Source of the DNA: Candidatus Scalindua sediminis
GTDB taxonomy: Bacteria > Planctomycetota > Brocadiia > Brocadiales > Scalinduaceae
Assembly (NCBI GenBank): GCA_008636105.1
Contig: VSDH01000002.1
Coordinates: 1-64,000 of the forward strand
Length of the DNA: 64,000 bases
Reading direction: 5' to 3'
Positions 43,827 to 52,880 of this stretch are shown here, piece after piece (the stretch's first letter is position 1; each line of letters begins with the position of its first letter). The notes beneath the pieces are model-generated. The model made no database searches, was not told where the DNA came from, and saw only the letters and a program-made list of their open reading frames with translations. A program made the translations under genes and the position numbers.

Positions 43827-44000
43827 GATGTTGAAATAATGGGGAAGAATACGAATCAGGATTTTGTGCAAAACATAAAAGAAATGTTCAATCAGGAGAT
43901 GGAGCCGATTAAGGAGGCACATCCCGGCCAAAGGATATATGTTGTTCCTGAAAGACCTGTTGAGAAATACTTTATGATAAGGGAAAAGATACAAGACTAG
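43827..44000 (+). pseudogene. Duplicated 3' tail of the U32 gene
   Basis: The frame reads VEIMGKNTNQDFVQNIKEMF...VPERPVEKYFMIREK, matching the last 55 or so residues of the U32 protein (42915-43087) at roughly 70-75% DNA identity. No U32 core precedes it. It is a C-terminal fragment, separated from the intact gene by the toxin-antitoxin pair. Confidence 0.75.
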
Positions 44001-44025
44001 AAATACCCATAAAAATAAATTCCCT

Positions 44026-45096
44026 TTATCGTCCCATCAACTTATTTACTGCGTGAAATACGTCTTCCGGTAAGATGGATGTCATACATTCCGGGTCAGA
44101 GCACGTTCTTTTCTTGCATGGACTGCACCATAATTCCTTTCTTACAACCACTGCTTTACCGTTATAGGGGCCATAGATGACGGGGTCTTTCGGACCGTAA
44201 ATTCCAACCGTGGGAATACCAAGGATGGAGGCAATATGTAGCGGACCGGTATCTCCGCCAATAAAGAGGTCTGCACGACGTATCAGTTCTATGAGTTGTT
44301 TTATGGATTTGGTCTCGCACGCAACAAGCGCCTTATGTTTCATATTCATTACTATTTCGTTAACTACATCAATCTCACCAGGTCCCCATGAAAGAATAAC
44401 GTTGGCCTCATAACTCTCCAGTATCTTATCGGCCAACAAGGCATAATTTGAAACAGGCCATTGCTTGTATGAACCGAACCTGCTTGCACAGGGCTGCACA
44501 ACAATTATGGGGAAGGAATCATTAATGTTAGTACGAAGAAATTTGGATATATACTTCTCGTCCGCTTTTGATACAGGGAGTTCGGGTCTATGGAAGTTGG
44601 TTTCAATGCCAAGGCCCCCAAGCAGTGCAAGATTTTTATCTATCTTATGCATCCTTTTACGTGGAGGACGAATCCGATATTTTGTGAACAAATAATTGAA
44701 TTCCTTGCAATAACCTTTTCCAAATCCAATCCTGTTTTCTGATCCCGTCATTATGGTCATTACTCCACTTTTAAGATTTCCCTGAAAGTCAATTACTATG
44801 TCGTAACAATCTTTACGGAGTTTTTTATAAAAGGAGAAAATCTCAAACACTGTGTTGGTAATCTTGTTAATCTTCAGGATATTCCGTTGCCACTTCCTTC
44901 TTGGAAATGTGATAACTTCATCAATATCCGGATGGCCCGTAAGAATGTCACTCGCTTTATCTTCTACCAACCATGTTATCTTTGAATCCGGGAAATTAGA
45001 ACGTAAAGACCTTAGTGCGGGGAGAACGTGTACAACATCACCTATAGCGCTGAGACGAACAATCAGTATCTTTTTGGGTTTCTTGATCATTAACAT
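44026..45096 (-). CDS. Glycosyltransferase family 9 (heptosyltransferase-like)
   Basis: A GT-B enzyme of the ADP-heptose:LPS heptosyltransferase group (356 aa). ILIVRLSAIGDVVHVLPALR (residues 10-29) is the acceptor-side signature; FIGGDTGPLHIASILGIPTVGIYGP the donor-side one. The family end with ELWCSPCKKRTC holds several cysteines, as in WaaF-type proteins. It points to an LPS core in the outer membrane. It is divergently arranged to the Kdo-kinase-like gene. Confidence 0.9.
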   Translation of the reverse strand: MLMIKKPKKILIVRLSAIGDVVHVLPALRSLRSNFPDSKITWLVEDKASDILTGHPDIDEVITFPRRKWQRNILKINKITNTVFEIFSFYKKLRKDCYDIVIDFQGNLKSGVMTIMTGSENRIGFGKGYCKEFNYLFTKYRIRPPRKRMHKIDKNLALLGGLGIETNFHRPELPVSKADEKYISKFLRTNINDSFPIIVVQPCASRFGSYKQWPVSNYALLADKILESYEANVILSWGPGEIDVVNEIVMNMKHKALVACETKSIKQLIELIRRADLFIGGDTGPLHIASILGIPTVGIYGPKDPVIYGPYNGKAVVVRKELWCSPCKKRTCSDPECMTSILPEDVFHAVNKLMGR

Positions 45097-45404
45097 ATGC
45101 CCATGGCTATTATTAACAGATAAAAGTCAATCAAGGTTGGATTCTCCTCAAGATGCAATGTCATTGATTAAGCCGTAGCGGAAGGTCATGCCAGAGGCAG
45201 ATCTGCCTAGTGGTACGACTTAGCCTTCCATTATAATATTGCAATCATAGAAATGGAAACCTGAAGGTTTCCGCTACTACAGTCTGCTAGTTTATGGTGA
45301 CATTTATTAAAATAGCTTAATTCCATGGCATTACCTTTGGAGGACATAAACGTTATTTTACATATTTTCAGTAGTGAATGGAAATATTTCTTTTTAACTC
45401 TATT
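45097..45404. repeat. Intergenic palindromes
   Basis: About 300 bp without a gene. GTAGCGGAAGGTC near 45175 and GGAAACCTGAAGGTTTCCGC (about 45256) are hairpins of the type seen near 14265-14390 and, in related form, inside the family 2 MITEs. The promoter of the kinase gene begins after them. Confidence 0.5.
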
Positions 45405-45433
45405 TTGACATTTTCAGGTCATTTTTGTATAAT
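45405..45433 (+). promoter_or_regulatory. Perfect sigma-70 promoter giving a near-leaderless transcript
   Basis: TTGACA (45405-45410), exactly 17 bp, then TATAAT (45428-45433). The start codon ATG is only 9 bp further (45443). Transcription would begin at or within a few bases of the ATG, and no ribosome site fits between. Confidence 0.75.
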
Positions 45434-45442
45434 CCGCAAGCG

Positions 45443-46324
45443 ATGAAAAAGGAGATATTGCCCGCTTATTTTTCCACACGGAATAAGGGGAAAATAACTT
45501 TATATATCAGAAAGGAATACGAAGAGAAATTGTCAAAACAAGACATAAACATATTGTTTGATTTATATAAAAATTCAGACGAATCGAATACAGTTTACCA
45601 TGGAAGGTCACCTTGCAAGAGTCTTTTGATGGATAGTCTTGAAAATGAAGTGTTGGTGGTAAGAGATTATTGGCATGGTGGGTTTTTCGGGAAAATATTA
45701 AGAGATTATTTGTGGCAAAGGTTACGCCCATTCAGGGAATTATCCGTATGCGAGATTGCAAATGAAAGGCACATACTGACTACAGAGATAATAGCGATTG
45801 TTATGAAAAATATTGTTGGACCATTATATAAATGCAAGCTAGTTTCAAAGGAAATTACAGATACCGTCGACTTAATGGAATTGCTTCTGCGTTCTGATAA
45901 AAACTCCCTTCTTGCAAGGAAAAGACAGATTATTAGTGAAGTGGCAAAGGCCATAAAAGAGATGCACGATGTCGGAATTTATCATGCGGATCTGCATCTA
46001 AAAAACATTCTTATACAGCCCACAGGCAATGGTACGTTTAAGGTATATATAATAGATTTGGATAAATCAAGACAGTTTGGCGAAATTGGTCTTAATAGAA
46101 GAAGGAAGAATATATTGCGTCTTGACAGGTCATTGGAAAAGTTTAAGAGAAATGCTTCTGACAGAAAAGCCTTGCCGGTAACCAACACAGACAAAATGAG
46201 GTTTTTAAGGGAATATATAGGAACAGACAGTGAATCCAAAAAAACACTAAAATCTTACCTTAAGACATATCAGACGACTCACAAGCTACATAGATTCTGG
46301 TGGCTTGTGATGGGTAGGTGCTAG
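45443..46324 (+). CDS. Kdo/WaaP-family lipopolysaccharide kinase
   Basis: A 293-residue protein-kinase-like fold (KdkA/InaA/WaaP group) that phosphorylates Kdo or heptose in LPS. Key motifs: VRDYWHGGFFGK as a glycine-rich front end, catalytic loop YHADLHLKN with the catalytic Asp, and IIDLDKSR as the metal-binding DxD. A TTG at 45425 lies within the -10 region, so ATG 45443 is taken. Its neighbours are LPS and phospholipid genes. Confidence 0.88.
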   Translation: MKKEILPAYFSTRNKGKITLYIRKEYEEKLSKQDINILFDLYKNSDESNTVYHGRSPCKSLLMDSLENEVLVVRDYWHGGFFGKILRDYLWQRLRPFRELSVCEIANERHILTTEIIAIVMKNIVGPLYKCKLVSKEITDTVDLMELLLRSDKNSLLARKRQIISEVAKAIKEMHDVGIYHADLHLKNILIQPTGNGTFKVYIIDLDKSRQFGEIGLNRRRKNILRLDRSLEKFKRNASDRKALPVTNTDKMRFLREYIGTDSESKKTLKSYLKTYQTTHKLHRFWWLVMGRC

Positions 46325-46463
46325 AAGCCACAGTGAAATACCTGTCTGCCCCTGCCCGACGAATGGCAGGCGGGCCTCTCCCCTCCGCGAAAGTCGCGGC
46401 TGCCGCGAGGGGAGAGGATTAAGGTGAGGGGCATAGTTCACTTGAGTTAAGGGAGACTTGTTT

Positions 46464-47093
46464 GTGATAATATCATATATCTTTGGACTCGTTATATCTT
46501 ATTTAGTAGGGAGTATTCCTTTTGGTTATGTTATAGCCATTGCGAAGGGGGTAGATGTTCGGAAAGAAGGCAGCGGGAATATAGGTGCAACGAATGTAGG
46601 TAGAGTACTCGGGCGAAAATTCGGAGCTATAATATTTGTTCTGGATTTGCTTAAGGGCTTTGTTGTTGTGCTTGTCGTACCAATATTCATCAGCGATATA
46701 GAATTTCCAACGACATCTGACAATCTACTGGTGATTCTTTGTGGATTATGTGTAATTTATGGTCACGCATTTCCGGTCTATTTAGGATTTAAAGGTGGTA
46801 AGGCGGTTGCTACAAGTTTTGGAGTATTTATATGGTTGGCTCCAATACCTGTAGCAATAGCATTTGGTGTTTGGATTTTAACAGTCGCAATATCTCGTTA
46901 TGTATCTCTGGGGTCAATGGTAGGTACTATTGCCATTGTGGGAGGTATTATTGGACTGGGAAGGGCACCGTTTGGGAGTGAAAAATATCTTACAGCGCTG
47001 TCCATAGCAGTTGCTATTCTAATAATTGTTAGACACATATCTAATATAAAGCGAATTATTGCAGGAACTGAGACCAAGGTCCTGGCAAAGTAA
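46464..47093 (+). CDS. plsY: Glycerol-3-phosphate acyltransferase PlsY
   Basis: A polytopic membrane enzyme (209 aa) that transfers acyl groups from acyl-phosphate to glycerol 3-phosphate, the first step of phospholipid synthesis. The three PlsY motifs are present: GSIPFGYVIA near residue 15, GSGNIGATNVGR and GHAFPVYLGFKGGKAVAT. GTG 46464 is chosen because the AAGGGAG site lies 8 bp before it; a TTG at 46458 would be too close. Confidence 0.94.
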   Translation: MIISYIFGLVISYLVGSIPFGYVIAIAKGVDVRKEGSGNIGATNVGRVLGRKFGAIIFVLDLLKGFVVVLVVPIFISDIEFPTTSDNLLVILCGLCVIYGHAFPVYLGFKGGKAVATSFGVFIWLAPIPVAIAFGVWILTVAISRYVSLGSMVGTIAIVGGIIGLGRAPFGSEKYLTALSIAVAILIIVRHISNIKRIIAGTETKVLAK

Positions 47094-47114
47094 CCTTTCA
47101 GGTTTTCATGAAAC

Positions 47115-48110
47115 CTAACTTGACGATAGCCAGCGCGCAGCATCTTTCGCCCAGTATGTGAGTATAATGTCTGCTCCCGCCCTTTTAATCCCTGTGAGAG
47201 ATTCCATAATAATAGCCTTTTCATCCAGCCATCCTTTTTCATGGGCAGCCTTTACCATGGAAAATTCACCACTAACGCTATAGGCAGCTACCGGGTATCC
47301 AAATTTATCTTTTATGAGCCTGATGATATCAAGGTACGGAAGTGCAGGTTTTACCATTACAATGTCAGCGCCTTCTTCTATATCCAGAGATACTTCGCGA
47401 AGTGCTTCATTTGAGTTTGAAGCATCCATCTGATATGATTTCCTATCTCCAAAACTGGGTGGTGATTCGGCAGCATCCCTGAATGGGCCATAAAATGCTG
47501 AGGCATATTTAGCGGCATACGACATTATGGGAGTATTCTCATAACCATTTTCGTCAAGGATTTTTCTGATTGCACCCACGCGGCCATCCATCATGTCGCT
47601 CGGGGCAACTATATCAGCGCCAGCCTTAGCGTGGGATAGTGCCTCTTTGGATAAAAGCTTAAGCGTCTCATCATTGTCTATAATGTGATCGCCTGTTTTT
47701 TCATCTTTCTTTACATAGCCGCAATGTCCGTGATCGGTATACTCGCACATGCAGACATCGGTTATGACCAGTATATTAGAAACGTTCTCCTTAATTGTCT
47801 TGATCGCCTTTTGTATTATGCCATCATCGGCGTATGCCTCAGTGCCTAACTCATCTTTTTTTTCAGGAATACCAAATAAGATTACGCCCGGTATTCCAAG
47901 ATTAGCAATTTCTCTGACCTCTTCGACTAAAGTATCAGTAGAAAACTGATAATTTCCAGGCATTGAAGATATCTCATTCTTGATACCGCTTCCAGGACGT
48001 ACGAATAGTGGCATAATTAAATCTTTTACGGATAAGTGTGTTTCACGAATGAGCGATCTTAAGAGTTCATTACTTCTTAATCTGCGGGGTCTATATTTTG
48101 GAAAACGCAT
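47115..48110 (-). CDS. hemB: Porphobilinogen synthase HemB
   Basis: Condenses two 5-aminolevulinate molecules to porphobilinogen (331 aa). Schiff-base lysines are in [10 protein letters not shown] and [27 protein letters not shown] holds the three zinc cysteines, so it is the zinc-dependent type. The N-terminal arm [18 protein letters not shown] is complete. An AAGGAAG ribosome site lies upstream. Haem demand is high in anammox bacteria, and tetrapyrroles also feed the cobamide used by AcsCD. Confidence 0.97.
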   Translation of the reverse strand: MRFPKYRPRRLRSNELLRSLIRETHLSVKDLIMPLFVRPGSGIKNEISSMPGNYQFSTDTLVEEVREIANLGIPGVILFGIPEKKDELGTEAYADDGIIQKAIKTIKENVSNILVITDVCMCEYTDHGHCGYVKKDEKTGDHIIDNDETLKLLSKEALSHAKAGADIVAPSDMMDGRVGAIRKILDENGYENTPIMSYAAKYASAFYGPFRDAAESPPSFGDRKSYQMDASNSNEALREVSLDIEEGADIVMVKPALPYLDIIRLIKDKFGYPVAAYSVSGEFSMVKAAHEKGWLDEKAIIMESLTGIKRAGADIILTYWAKDAARWLSSS

Positions 48111-48312
48111 TACATGACTTCCTTAAGATAAATGCTGACGTAATCAATTGAAGTATAAAAGAGATTTTTACTTATTTAAAGCGGATTAGGAGATAGTTTA
48201 TAGTGTAAAACTAATTTGTCAAATGTTATATTCCATTTGTAATGGACTGAGATTGGTTACAAACGTATAATATGCATGGTGAAAAAAGGGGAATTTTTAG
48301 GAGATCAATTTA

Positions 48313-48882
48313 ATGCAGGAACTAATGAAATTTCTATTTGAGGTGGGTCATTTAAAAAACGTAGATAGAAGTGGATGGTGGTTACTTGGGAACAAGATGC
48401 CAGAGAGTGTGGCTGAGCATTCGTTTCGATGTGCAATATTAGGGTATTTCCTGGCGAAATCTGAAGGACTGGATACATTTAAAGTAGTTATTATGTGTTT
48501 ATTTCACGACGTACATGAAACCAGGTTAAACGACCTCCATAAAATAGCACAAAATTATATGAACTTTAAGGAGGCGGAGAAAAAGGCATCACAGGAACAG
48601 ATAAAATCTTTAAATAATCCTGAGAGGAAAGAAATCGAAAATACGTTAGAAGAGTTTTTAAATCAAAAAAGTAAGGAGAGCATAGTGGCCAGGGATGCTG
48701 ATATTTTGGAATGTGCAATGCAGGCAAGAGAGTATCAGGCCCAGGGGTATGAGGCGGCTATAGATTGGCTTGAGAGAGCTAAAAGTACATTAAGAAGTGA
48801 ATCAGCAAAGAGACTGCTATCAACAATAGAACGCTCCGATCCAAATGAGTGGTGGAAGAACCTTAAAGATAAGAACAAATAA
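48313..48882 (+). CDS. HD-domain phosphohydrolase (YfbR/HDDC2-like)
   Basis: A single-domain HD protein of 189 residues. His36 (VAEHSFR), His65-Asp66 (LFHDVHET) and the Asp pair in VARDADILECAMQA fit the COG1896 5'-nucleotidase group, acting on (deoxy)nucleoside monophosphates. It is the compact relative of the two-module protein at 144. Nothing in the neighbourhood fixes its substrate. Confidence 0.88.
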   Translation: MQELMKFLFEVGHLKNVDRSGWWLLGNKMPESVAEHSFRCAILGYFLAKSEGLDTFKVVIMCLFHDVHETRLNDLHKIAQNYMNFKEAEKKASQEQIKSLNNPERKEIENTLEEFLNQKSKESIVARDADILECAMQAREYQAQGYEAAIDWLERAKSTLRSESAKRLLSTIERSDPNEWWKNLKDKNK

Positions 48883-48912
48883 ACCTCCAAAGATACGGGG
48901 ATCAAATATCTT

Positions 48913-48941
48913 TTGACAATTATTACTTATTATCCTAGAAT
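48913..48941 (+). promoter_or_regulatory. Promoter of thiC
   Basis: TTGACA (48913-48918), 17 bp, TAGAAT (48936-48941). The transcript would have a leader of about 43 nt, too short for a TPP riboswitch, and no THI-box motif (CTGAGA...ACCTGA) is seen between 48883 and 48991. Confidence 0.65.
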
Positions 48942-48991
48942 TTTCACATTTGTAATAGAAGTATTATATAAATCTGAAAGGGGAGAATATC

Positions 48992-50320
48992 ATGAAGACT
49001 CAGCTTGATAGGGCAAGGGAAGGCGAAATTACACGCGAAATGAGAGAGGCTGCAGAATATGACGATGTGAGTCCGGAATTTATTCGTGAAGGTATAGCAA
49101 AAGGTCATATCGTAATAAATGGTAATCCTCAAAGGAAATCGAGAGTTGTAGGTATCGGTAAAGGTCTCAGGACAAAGATAAATGCGAGTATTGGGACTTC
49201 CCCGGATATTATTAATATCGATATGGAAGTCGAAAAAGCACAGGTTGCAGAAAAGTATGGCGCTGATACACTAATGGAATTATCAACAGGAGGTGACCTG
49301 GACAAGATTAGGAGGACGGTACTTGATGCAGTCGATTTAACCGTTGGGAATGTGCCTCTTTATCAGGCAGCAATGGAAACCATTCATAAAAAAGGTTCTG
49401 TAGTTCATATGGATGCTAATTTCCTGTTTGATACTATAGAGAAACAGGCAGAGGACGGAATCGGCTTTATGGCAATACATTGTGGAATTAATTTGATTAC
49501 GCTGGAACGTTTAAGGAAACAGGGGTATAGATTTGGTGGCCTTGTAAGTAGGGGGGGGTCCTTTTTAACGGCATGGATGAATCACAATAAAAAGGAGAAT
49601 CCTTTGTATGAACAAATTGATAGGCTTATAGATATTATGAAGAAATATGACGTAATCCTGAGCCTTGGAAATGGATTAAGGGCTGGAGCCGTACATGATA
49701 GTACAGATAGGGCGCAAATTCAGGAACTAATCATTAACTCAGAGATTGCTGAATATGCCCAAAAGAAGGGTGTCCAGATAATTGTCGAAGGTCCCGGACA
49801 TATACCAATAGACGAAATAGAAGCAAACGTCATTATACAGAAGAGATTGAGCAATGACGCCCCATTCTATATGCTTGGACCTATTACGACTGACGTTGCT
49901 CCCGGGTATGACCATATTTCGGCCGCGATTGGAGCAGCTTTATCTTCAAGATACGGGGCTGACTTTATTTGCTATGTAACACCACCGGAGCATCTGGCGC
50001 TTCCCACACCTGATGATGTCAGGGAGGGTGTTATGGCTGCCAAGGTGGCCGTTCACGTTGGTGATATGGTGAAACTAAAGGATAAAGTGAAGAATCAGGA
50101 TCTTAAGATGGGTATTGCGAGGAGGGATCTTGATTGGAAAACGCAGTATGAAACGGCAATTACATCTGACAGAGCACAACAGATAAGGAATAGCAGGCCA
50201 CCTTTAGAAGATGATACATGCACAATGTGTGGTAGTGTTTGTTCTTTGAAGGGTGTGAGAGAATACTACGAAGACGATCTGAAAGATAGCAGGAAGAAAA
50301 GCGTTTTGACGGCATTGTAA
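48992..50320 (+). CDS. thiC: Phosphomethylpyrimidine synthase ThiC
   Basis: A radical SAM enzyme that rearranges aminoimidazole ribotide to the thiamine pyrimidine. The C-terminal CTMCGSVCSLK carries the non-canonical 4Fe-4S cysteines. MELSTGGDLDKIR, FMAIHCGIN and VEGPGHIP are family motifs. At 442 aa it is the short form lacking the N-terminal domain of plant/E. coli ThiC. A strong AAAGGGGAG site precedes ATG. No riboswitch is seen, unlike many thiC genes. Confidence 0.97.
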   Translation: MKTQLDRAREGEITREMREAAEYDDVSPEFIREGIAKGHIVINGNPQRKSRVVGIGKGLRTKINASIGTSPDIINIDMEVEKAQVAEKYGADTLMELSTGGDLDKIRRTVLDAVDLTVGNVPLYQAAMETIHKKGSVVHMDANFLFDTIEKQAEDGIGFMAIHCGINLITLERLRKQGYRFGGLVSRGGSFLTAWMNHNKKENPLYEQIDRLIDIMKKYDVILSLGNGLRAGAVHDSTDRAQIQELIINSEIAEYAQKKGVQIIVEGPGHIPIDEIEANVIIQKRLSNDAPFYMLGPITTDVAPGYDHISAAIGAALSSRYGADFICYVTPPEHLALPTPDDVREGVMAAKVAVHVGDMVKLKDKVKNQDLKMGIARRDLDWKTQYETAITSDRAQQIRNSRPPLEDDTCTMCGSVCSLKGVREYYEDDLKDSRKKSVLTAL

Positions 50321-50331
50321 TGTCTCTTAAA

Positions 50332-50480
50332 CCTAAGTTGAGAGATTTATATGGATAATTTGTTGTAGCCGCAGGCTTTAGCCTGCGTTTACTACTTATG
50401 GGTTAATTAAAAATCCTTTGAAATTACGCAACCTAAAGGTTGCGGCTACCTTGACTAATAATGGTCATTAACCAAATTTA
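50332..50480. mobile_element. MITE-like element, family 2, copy 3
   Basis: Left end CCTAAGTTGAGAGATTT is diverged from the other copies; the right end (near ACCAAATTTA) is poorly kept. The inner hairpins GTAGCCGCAGGCTTTAGCCTGCG and CGCAACCTAAAGGTTGCGGCTAC are intact but in exchanged order relative to copy 1. Confidence 0.6.
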
Positions 50481-50672
50481 TCCTACCAGCCGTATTTTTC
50501 AATATTCCCTCCCTTTCGGGAGGATTCCAGTACGGGATTCCTTGCGCCCGCCCGGATGACTCGGTCGGACGGGAAAGCAAGGTTTGCCATGTGTATGAAT
50601 GTTTGACTTCCACAAGTTATCGAGCAATTACGAAAACCATTTATTCTCAATATGCAATAAAAATGTAGAAAC
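50481..50672. other. Non-coding, small palindromes
   Basis: CCCTCCCTTTCGGGAGG and CGCCCGCCCGGATGACTCGG-type GC-rich patches stand out of AT-rich DNA, similar to patches near 1360 and 46400. No gene and no clear promoter are seen before the radical SAM gene. Confidence 0.35.
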
Positions 50673-52214
50673 ATGTCTATTATCTTATTAGAACATCCAA
50701 GACCCTTAACCCCTAAAAGATTTGAAGATGTCGTAAACACACCTCTCTCATCATGCCTGATGACCGGATACATCGTTTCAGTACTAAAGTCCAAAAACCT
50801 TGACGTGGAAGTTGTTGATGCAAATCTTTATGAATGGTCTTTCTATAAAACAGTACAAGAGCTAAAAAAGAAGAAAATTAAGCTCTTAGGTATACATCTT
50901 GTTTATATATGGGATAACACAGAAGATGTATTTGAAGTAATCAAAGAGCTTCGTAGAAATGGTGTTAATGCACACATAAATCTATATGGGCACTTCCCAA
51001 CATTTGCATTTGAAGAAATATTGTCTAATTATTCGTTTGTAGATTCTATTACTATAGGTGAGCCGGAGTATACTTTCCTGGAACTTGCAGAAGCAGTTAT
51101 AAATAACAAAGATAGTTCTGCGCTATTTTCAATTAATGGCCTTGCCTTCAATTCTTTGTCAGGCGAAACTGGAATAATAAAGAATAAACCGAGGGAACCT
51201 ATTTCAAGTATTGACAACCTTCCATTCCCTTATCGTCATTGCTTCGAAATATTCAAGGGAAGGGGGATTGCTACCTATGTCTTAGCAAGTAGAGGATGTT
51301 ATGGGAAATGCACTTTTTGCTACTTAAACCAATTTTATGCAGAAGAATCACTTTGGAGAGGGAGAAGTCCTGGAAATGTCATGGATGAGATTTGTCATCT
51401 ATATAGAGAATATGGAGAAAGATATTTTTATTTTGCTGATGCAAATTTCTTTGGCCCGGGAAGAAAAGGCAAAGAACGGGCAGATAAATTAGCACGTATG
51501 ATTATAGAACAAGATATGAAGATAAATTTCGGGATCGAATGCAGGGTTAGTGATGTTGAAGAAAAACTATTTGGTTTGTTGGTTAAAGCAGGACTAAGAG
51601 ATGTTTTTCTGGGTGTTGAAAGTGGTAGTCAAAATTCACTCGATAGATTCAGGAAGAATACGACAGTTGAGCAAAACAAGAAGGCCATAAATATACTCAG
51701 ACGGTACAACATAGAACCGAATTACGGATTCATTATATTTGATCCGGATTCTACCCTAGAAGAGGTGAGAGAGAATTTTGAATTTCTTAGGGAGATGAAG
51801 ATGTTTAGCTCTCCAGGCATTACTGCACACCTTATGCATCACAGACAAACGATTTTCAAAGGGACTCCTGATTATGAAAAGAGAAAAGATGTTATAGAAT
51901 CGATTTGCAGGTTTAATTATGAATATATATATAATTTTAAGGATGAAAGAGTAGAGGCTTTGGCTAAAGATGTAAAATTATTCTGTTCCAAGGTGTTAAA
52001 AGATTTGTCAAGAAACAGAGATTTAAAAAAAGAACATGATTCATGTCTTTATGATGAAACCGATTCGTTTTCTAAAAAGTTAAATGAAAAACTAATCGAA
52101 CATTTCGAAAAGACTTTGTCCACATTTGAGGAAACCCCCGAAAATAAAGGGGACAGGCTACTTTTTGCTTGTAAAGGTGTTAAAAATGCCAAGAATTCCA
52201 AGAGGTTTATCTAA
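50673..52214 (+). CDS. B12-binding-domain radical SAM protein
   Basis: Residues 1-165 form a cobalamin-binding-like Rossmann domain; the radical SAM core follows with ASRGCYGKCTFCYL, where Cys-x3-Cys-x2-Cys binds 4Fe-4S. FRKNTTVEQNKKAINILRRYNI and NYGFIIFDPDSTLEE are typical of the family (BchE/HpnJ/P-methyltransferase type). The last 24 or so residues, from about ENKGDRLLF, are encoded by the inserted RAYT element. It is therefore truncated and re-ended. With the O-methyltransferase beyond the element it looks like a two-gene biosynthetic unit of unknown product. Confidence 0.87.
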   Translation: MSIILLEHPRPLTPKRFEDVVNTPLSSCLMTGYIVSVLKSKNLDVEVVDANLYEWSFYKTVQELKKKKIKLLGIHLVYIWDNTEDVFEVIKELRRNGVNAHINLYGHFPTFAFEEILSNYSFVDSITIGEPEYTFLELAEAVINNKDSSALFSINGLAFNSLSGETGIIKNKPREPISSIDNLPFPYRHCFEIFKGRGIATYVLASRGCYGKCTFCYLNQFYAEESLWRGRSPGNVMDEICHLYREYGERYFYFADANFFGPGRKGKERADKLARMIIEQDMKINFGIECRVSDVEEKLFGLLVKAGLRDVFLGVESGSQNSLDRFRKNTTVEQNKKAINILRRYNIEPNYGFIIFDPDSTLEEVRENFEFLREMKMFSSPGITAHLMHHRQTIFKGTPDYEKRKDVIESICRFNYEYIYNFKDERVEALAKDVKLFCSKVLKDLSRNRDLKKEHDSCLYDETDSFSKKLNEKLIEHFEKTLSTFEETPENKGDRLLFACKGVKNAKNSKRFI

Positions 52215-52880
52215 TGGCCTTGTATACCATGTGTTGAATCGTGGGAATGGCAAGCAGTGTGTGTTTCACAAAGATAGAGATTATAAATCGTTTATTGATT
52301 TAATGAAAGAGGCGAAGAGACGTTATTTTGTAAAGTTATTTGCTTATTGTTTATTGCCAAATCATTTTCACATAATTTTAATGCCTGCTCAAGCTGAAGA
52401 TCTAAGTAAATGGATGCAGTGGTTGATGACAAGCCATGTTAGACGCTATCACAGATATTATGGAACCAGTGGTCATATATGGCAGGGGCGATTTAAGAGC
52501 TTCGTAATACTGGAAGATATTCATTTATTAATGGTGTTAAGATATGTTGAAGGAAATCCAGTAAGAGCTGGATTGGTAAGGTCAGCAAAGGATTGGCCAT
52601 GGTCATCCCATGGAGAGGTAATAGGTGAGCGGTCACGATTATTAGTAGATGAAGTTTCCTTAGAGTTACCAGACGGATGGGATAGGTATGTGAATGAATC
52701 GATCACAGGAAAGGAATTGGAAAGATTGCATCAGAGTGTTAATCGTCAATCACCCTATGGAAATTCCGAATGGCAAAAGCAGATTAGTAGAAAGCTCGGA
52801 TTGGAATCTTCTATTAGACCACGGGGAAGGCCGAGGAAGAATAAGAGAAAATATGTCAAAAAGTAGCCTGTCCCCTTTAT
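52144..52880. mobile_element. RAYT/REP-type transposon 2 with perfect 24-bp inverted ends
   Basis: The left end, 52144-52167 (ATAAAGGGGACAGGCTAC...), is the exact inverse complement of 52857-52880. The 737-bp element holds a single RAYT gene. It lies between two genes on the same strand that both read into it. Perfect ends suggest recent activity. Confidence 0.87.
52186..52866 (+). CDS. REP-associated tyrosine transposase (RAYT)
   Basis: A short RAYT of 226 aa. HFH at residues 60-62 (LLPNHFHIIL) is the HUH motif; MPRIPRGLSNGLVYHVLNRGNGK is the family start. RYVEGNPVRAGLV follows the active-site helix. The C-terminus is basic (RPRGRPRKNKRK). ATG 52186 has an AAAGGTG site and overlaps the radical SAM frame by 29 bp. 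Its stop lies inside the right terminal repeat. Confidence 0.93.
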   Translation: MPRIPRGLSNGLVYHVLNRGNGKQCVFHKDRDYKSFIDLMKEAKRRYFVKLFAYCLLPNHFHIILMPAQAEDLSKWMQWLMTSHVRRYHRYYGTSGHIWQGRFKSFVILEDIHLLMVLRYVEGNPVRAGLVRSAKDWPWSSHGEVIGERSRLLVDEVSLELPDGWDRYVNESITGKELERLHQSVNRQSPYGNSEWQKQISRKLGLESSIRPRGRPRKNKRKYVKK

